This document shows, piece after piece, positions 60,817-64,000 of a stretch of DNA of 64,000 nt. The first letter of the stretch is position 1, and the number at the start of each line of letters is the position of its first letter. A program made the translations under genes and the position numbers. The DNA is from Propionicicella superfundia DSM 22317 (GTDB lineage Bacteria > Actinomycetota > Actinomycetes > Propionibacteriales > Propionibacteriaceae). The notes below the pieces were generated by a model. It saw only the letters and a list, made by a program, of their open reading frames with translations, was not told where the DNA came from and made no database searches. The stretch is taken from NCBI RefSeq assembly GCF_000423465.1, contig NZ_KE384020.1:79409-143408 (forward strand), given 5' to 3'.

Positions 60817-60972
60817 CCCGGCGGGCGCCGGCGCGCCCGATTTCCGAGGGATCTGCAGAAAAAGCGGCCGTTTCGACGCCTCCAGGGGAGGCGCCGGAGC
60901 GGCCGTTTGGGTTAGTGTTGCGCCACAACTCGGTCTGGCTACCGTCCTCGACGGCTCGTGGGAAGGACACGC

Positions 60973-61833
60973 GTGATTCCACACAGAACCGGGCGTGCGG
61001 CACGCCGGTGGCTCATCGGCACGACGGCGGCGGGTGTCGTCCTGCTCGCCGGCTGCTCGCAGGAGCAGACCGAGCAGTGGGGGCGGTTCGGCCTGCCGAC
61101 ACTGGCCAGCGACCAGGGACAGGCGATCGGCGACCTGTGGGTCGGGGCGTGGATCGCCTCGCTGGCCGTGGGAGTGTTCGTCTGGGGCCTGATCGGCTGG
61201 GTGGTGGTCCGCTACCGGGCGCGGCACACGGGCGGCGTGCCGAAGCAGACCCGGTACAACCTGCCGATCGAGTTGCTGTACACGCTCGTTCCGTTCCTCA
61301 TCATCGGCGTTCTGTTCTTCTTCACGGTCAGGGCACAGGACACGGTCAATCGCAAGGTCGACCAGCCCGACGTCACCATCAACGTCGTCGGCCAGAAGTG
61401 GTCATGGACCTTCAACTACATGGAGGCGGACGACGCGCGCGTGGGCGCCGTCGTCCATGAGGCAGGCACGATCGAGCGCACCCCCGATCTGTATCTGCCC
61501 GTCGGGAAGACCGTGCGGTTCAACCTGCAGTCGGCCGACGTGATCCACTCGTTCTGGATCCCGAACTTCTACTACAAGCTGGACGTGATCCCCGGCCATC
61601 CGAACTCGTTCGACGTCACGCCCACGGAGAAGGGCGAGTACCTCGGCAAGTGCGCGGAGTTCTGCGGCACGTACCACTCGGCCATGCTGTTCAACGTGAA
61701 GGTCGTCGACGAGGCCCAGTACTACGCCTATCTCGACGGGCTGAAATCCAAGGGACAGACGGGCGAGATCACCATCCCCTCGAAGGTCACGGCGATCCCC
61801 GTCCCGTCGCGGAGTGAGGAGGAGCACAGGTGA
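60973..61833 (+). CDS. ctaC: Cytochrome c oxidase subunit II (lipoprotein)
   Basis: A 286-residue subunit of the aa3-type terminal oxidase. The N-terminal signal peptide ends at a lipobox (VVLLAGC), and two membrane helices follow (about 55-78 and 98-118). The cupredoxin domain has [12 protein letters not shown] and the CuA site [16 protein letters not shown] at 60973 has GGAAGGA 5 nt upstream, better than GTG 60958. In the upstream gap a hairpin-like CGCCTC/GAGGCG and two copies of GCGGCCGTTT (60864, 60899) are visible. The stop overlaps ctaD (GTGA). Confidence 0.94.
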   Translation: MIPHRTGRAARRWLIGTTAAGVVLLAGCSQEQTEQWGRFGLPTLASDQGQAIGDLWVGAWIASLAVGVFVWGLIGWVVVRYRARHTGGVPKQTRYNLPIELLYTLVPFLIIGVLFFFTVRAQDTVNRKVDQPDVTINVVGQKWSWTFNYMEADDARVGAVVHEAGTIERTPDLYLPVGKTVRFNLQSADVIHSFWIPNFYYKLDVIPGHPNSFDVTPTEKGEYLGKCAEFCGTYHSAMLFNVKVVDEAQYYAYLDGLKSKGQTGEITIPSKVTAIPVPSRSEEEHR

Positions 61834-63548
61834 GCACCGCCGAAGCCGATCTCCAGGCGCGCGCCGCCGCCGCCACGGCCACCGGTGGCCGCACCGGTTC
61901 GCGGTCCCTCGGGGCGTCGTTCATGAAGATCCTCACCACGACCGATCACAAGCTGATCGGCAAGATGTACTTCGTCACAGCGCTGGTCTTCTTCGCGTTC
62001 GGCGGGCTGCTCGCCCTGGCGATCCGTGCCGAGCTGGCGTTCCCGGGTCGGCAGTACCTCAACTTCGACAACTTCAACCAGTTCTTCACGATGCACGGCA
62101 CGATCATGCTGCTGCTGTTCGCGACCCCGATGTTCACGGGATTCGCGAACTTCCTGCTGCCGCTGCAGATCGGCGCACCCGACGTCGCCTTCCCGCGGAT
62201 GAACGCCTTCGCGTTCTGGCTGTTCCTGTTCGGCGGTCTGATCGTGTGCTCGGGCTTCCTCAGCCCGCAGGGCGCGGCCTCCTTCGGCTGGTTCGCCTAC
62301 GCCCCGCTCAGCGACGCCATCAACTCGCCCGGAGTCGGCGGCGACCTGTGGCTGATGGGCTTGTACCTCACCGGCCTCGGGACGATCCTGGGCGCGGTCA
62401 ACTTCATCACGACGATCATCACCCTGCGGGCGCCCGGCATGACGATGTTCCGGATGCCCATCATGGCGTGGAACACCCTGGTCACGTCGATCATGATCCT
62501 GATCGCGTTCCCGATCCTCGCCGCGGCGCTGCTCGTCCTCGAATCCGACCGCCGGCTCGGCACGCACATCTTCGACGCCGCCACCGGCGGCCCGCTGCTG
62601 TGGCAACACCTGTTCTGGTTCTTCGGCCACCCCGAGGTGTACATCATCGCGCTGCCGTTCTTCGGCCTCATCACCGAGATCCTCCCGGTGTTCAGCCGCA
62701 AGCCGCTGTTCGGCTACGTCGGCCTCGTCGCGGCGACGCTCGGCATCGGGGCGTTGTCGATCTCGGTGTGGGCGCACCACATGTTTGTCACCGGCGCGGT
62801 CAACCTGCCGTTCTTCTCGTTCATGACCTTCCTGATCGCCGTCCCGACCGGCGTGAAGTTCTTCAACTGGATCGGGACGATGTGGGGCGGCTCGCTCAAC
62901 TTCGCGACGCCCATGCTGTGGGCGCTGGGCTTCCTCACCACCTTCCTGTTCGGGGGCCTGACCGGCATCATCCTGGCGAGCCCCCCGCTGGACTTCCAGG
63001 TGTCCGACACGTATTTCGTCGTCGCGCACTTCCACTACGTGCTGTTCGGCACGGTCGTGTTCGCGATGTTCGGCGGATTCTATTTCTGGTGGCCGAAGAT
63101 CACCGGGCGGATGCTCAACGAGACGTGGGGGAAGGTCCACTTCTGGCTGCTGTTCGTGGGCTTCCACCTGACCTTCCTCGTGCAGCACTGGCTGGGCGTC
63201 GAGGGAATGCAGCGCCGGATCGTCGATTACCTCCCGTCGGAGGGCTTCACCTTCCTCAATCAGGTCTCCACGGTCGGTGCCTTCATGCTGGGCATCTCGA
63301 TGCTGCCGTTCCTGTGGAACGTGTGGATCACCCGGAAGTCACCGCCGGTGGAGGTCGATGATCCCTGGGGCTGGGGCCGGTCGCTCGAATGGGCGACGTC
63401 CTGCCCGCCGCCACGGCACAACTTCACCAGCCTGCCGCGGATCCGGTCCGAGTCGCCGGCGTTCGATCTGCATCACCCCGAGATCGCGGCCGCAGCGGAG
63501 CACGAACTCGGCGAGGCGACGAACGTCCAGAAGGAGGTCGACCGATGA
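61830..63548 (+). CDS. ctaD: Cytochrome c oxidase subunit I
   Basis: A 572-residue, 12-helix heme-copper oxidase subunit. [20 protein letters not shown] holds a heme a ligand His, [18 protein letters not shown] the CuB His and cross-linked Tyr, WAHHMFVTG the two other CuB His, and [10 protein letters not shown] the heme a and a3 His pair. It reduces O2 and pumps protons. The GTG overlaps the ctaC stop and the stop overlaps the ctaF ATG (ATGA), so the three genes are coupled. The C-terminal tail [20 protein letters not shown] is typical of actinobacteria. Confidence 0.96.
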   Translation: MSTAEADLQARAAAATATGGRTGSRSLGASFMKILTTTDHKLIGKMYFVTALVFFAFGGLLALAIRAELAFPGRQYLNFDNFNQFFTMHGTIMLLLFATPMFTGFANFLLPLQIGAPDVAFPRMNAFAFWLFLFGGLIVCSGFLSPQGAASFGWFAYAPLSDAINSPGVGGDLWLMGLYLTGLGTILGAVNFITTIITLRAPGMTMFRMPIMAWNTLVTSIMILIAFPILAAALLVLESDRRLGTHIFDAATGGPLLWQHLFWFFGHPEVYIIALPFFGLITEILPVFSRKPLFGYVGLVAATLGIGALSISVWAHHMFVTGAVNLPFFSFMTFLIAVPTGVKFFNWIGTMWGGSLNFATPMLWALGFLTTFLFGGLTGIILASPPLDFQVSDTYFVVAHFHYVLFGTVVFAMFGGFYFWWPKITGRMLNETWGKVHFWLLFVGFHLTFLVQHWLGVEGMQRRIVDYLPSEGFTFLNQVSTVGAFMLGISMLPFLWNVWITRKSPPVEVDDPWGWGRSLEWATSCPPPRHNFTSLPRIRSESPAFDLHHPEIAAAAEHELGEATNVQKEVDR

Positions 63549-63940
63549 AGGCCGAGGGCTGGATCTTCGGGGTACTGGCGTTGTTCTTCGTCATCGTGAC
63601 GCCGCTGTACTGGGTGATCACGCACGAGACCATCGGGCTGGTCGTGCTGCTGCTGACGGCGGCGCTCACGATCATGATCACGGCATACCTCTTCATCACC
63701 GCGCGAAACATGGATCCGCGGCCCGAGGATCGCACGGACGGCGAGATCGTCGAGGGCGCGGGCGAGCTCGGCTTCTTCCCGCCGTCGAGCATCTGGCCGT
63801 TCTGGAGCGCGCTCACCGTGTCGATCGCGGCGCTCGGACCGGTGTTCGGGTGGTGGCTGACGCTCCTCGGGTTCGGGCTCGGCATCTGGGCACTGTGCGG
63901 CTGGGTGTACCAGTTCTACGTCGGCGAGTACAGCCACTGA
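63545..63940 (+). CDS. ctaF: Cytochrome c oxidase subunit IV (actinobacterial)
   Basis: A 131-residue membrane protein. [20 protein letters not shown] opens the first of about four hydrophobic segments, and [20 protein letters not shown] is the family's hallmark between helices two and three. It ends YVGEYSH. CtaF is a small subunit of the actinobacterial aa3 oxidase (III2IV2 supercomplex). ATG at 63545 overlaps the ctaD stop. The oxidase subunit III and bc1 genes (ctaE-qcr) are not in the window, though they may follow. Confidence 0.93.
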   Translation: MKAEGWIFGVLALFFVIVTPLYWVITHETIGLVVLLLTAALTIMITAYLFITARNMDPRPEDRTDGEIVEGAGELGFFPPSSIWPFWSALTVSIAALGPVFGWWLTLLGFGLGIWALCGWVYQFYVGEYSH

Positions 63941-63947
63941 CCTCCCC

Positions 63948-63977
63948 GCCGGGCGTGCGGCACCCGTCGCGCCCGGC
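63948..63977. terminator. Short hairpin after ctaF
   Basis: GCCGGGCG (63948-63955) pairs with CGCCCGGC (63970-63977) eight bases after the ctaF stop. No T-run follows, and it is weaker than the other hairpins listed. The last 23 bases of the window show no gene. Confidence 0.4.
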
Positions 63978-64000
63978 ACGCTCCGTGCCGCGAGAGTCAC

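Noticed and set aside
60862-60910. Two GCGGCCGTTT copies as a regulatory direct repeat before ctaC
   Set aside because: They flank a small CGCCTC/GAGGCG hairpin and match no known operator; chance in high-GC DNA cannot be excluded.

Overview
The window is about 70% G+C, rich in GTG starts and in 1-4 bp start/stop overlaps. It encodes typical actinobacterial families: a succinylase-route dap set, sigE with its anti-sigma factor and tatB, DUF3117, DUF3043, DUF4191, an mrp-type ATPase, glnE between two type I glutamine synthetases, and a ctaC-ctaD-ctaF aa3 oxidase operon. I read it as chromosomal core sequence of a high-GC actinomycete. Propionibacteriales is a plausible placement, but this is inference from gene content only. 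Many start codons lie 6-7 nt behind a TANNNT hexamer, as expected for leaderless transcripts.

Layout. 1-4.6 kb: lysine/diaminopimelate genes (dapC end, a membrane-anchored lysozyme-like protein, dapD, dapE), a LOG-family protein, a DivIVA-like protein and DUF3117. 4.6-8.9 kb: divergent glgA/glgC for glycogen, an O-methyltransferase and dapA. 9.0-15.2 kb: sigE, an anti-sigma factor fused to an RseB-like sensor domain, tatB, a soluble MgtE-N/CBS protein overlapping a DUF1003 membrane protein, mrp and a class I amidotransferase. 15.2-21.4 kb: a CitE-like lyase, a stress protein, a TrpB2-like enzyme, a CorA transporter with an apparent frameshift, pepP and a histidine phosphatase. 21.5-24.0 kb: cobT-cobS and convergent cobU (late cobalamin assembly). 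24.0-26.8 kb: zinc-ribbon protein, RNase H and RNB nuclease.

26.88-29.50 kb is the one clearly accessory stretch. It is a decayed integrative element in the 3' end of rnpB (RNase P RNA, minus strand), bounded by a 22-bp direct repeat. It keeps only a DUF4143 ATPase intact and carries truncated integrase, excisionase and IS-like remnants. 29.9-38.6 kb: map, an EamA transporter, a CGNR zinc-finger protein, pntAB transhydrogenase, a siderophore-interacting protein, and DUF2510/DUF4190 proteins with a duplicated 69-bp segment, a broken DUF2510 copy and a lipoprotein fragment.

38.7-49.9 kb is the nitrogen-assimilation block: glnA2, ndh-2, a sterol-carrier protein, glnE, rpiB, an HNH protein, a thioesterase and glnA1. 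Four GlnR-like half-sites lie upstream of glnA1 and two upstream of glnA2. 49.9-60.4 kb: an RDD protein, an unknown protein, a GNAT, an ABC-F ATPase, DUF4191, sucB, pepA, DUF3043 and a degenerate glycerate-kinase-like protein. 60.5-63.9 kb: the iron-sulfur carrier erpA and the cytochrome oxidase operon, ending at the window edge. Three intergenic gaps carry related palindromic elements. I see no tRNA, rRNA or CRISPR array.
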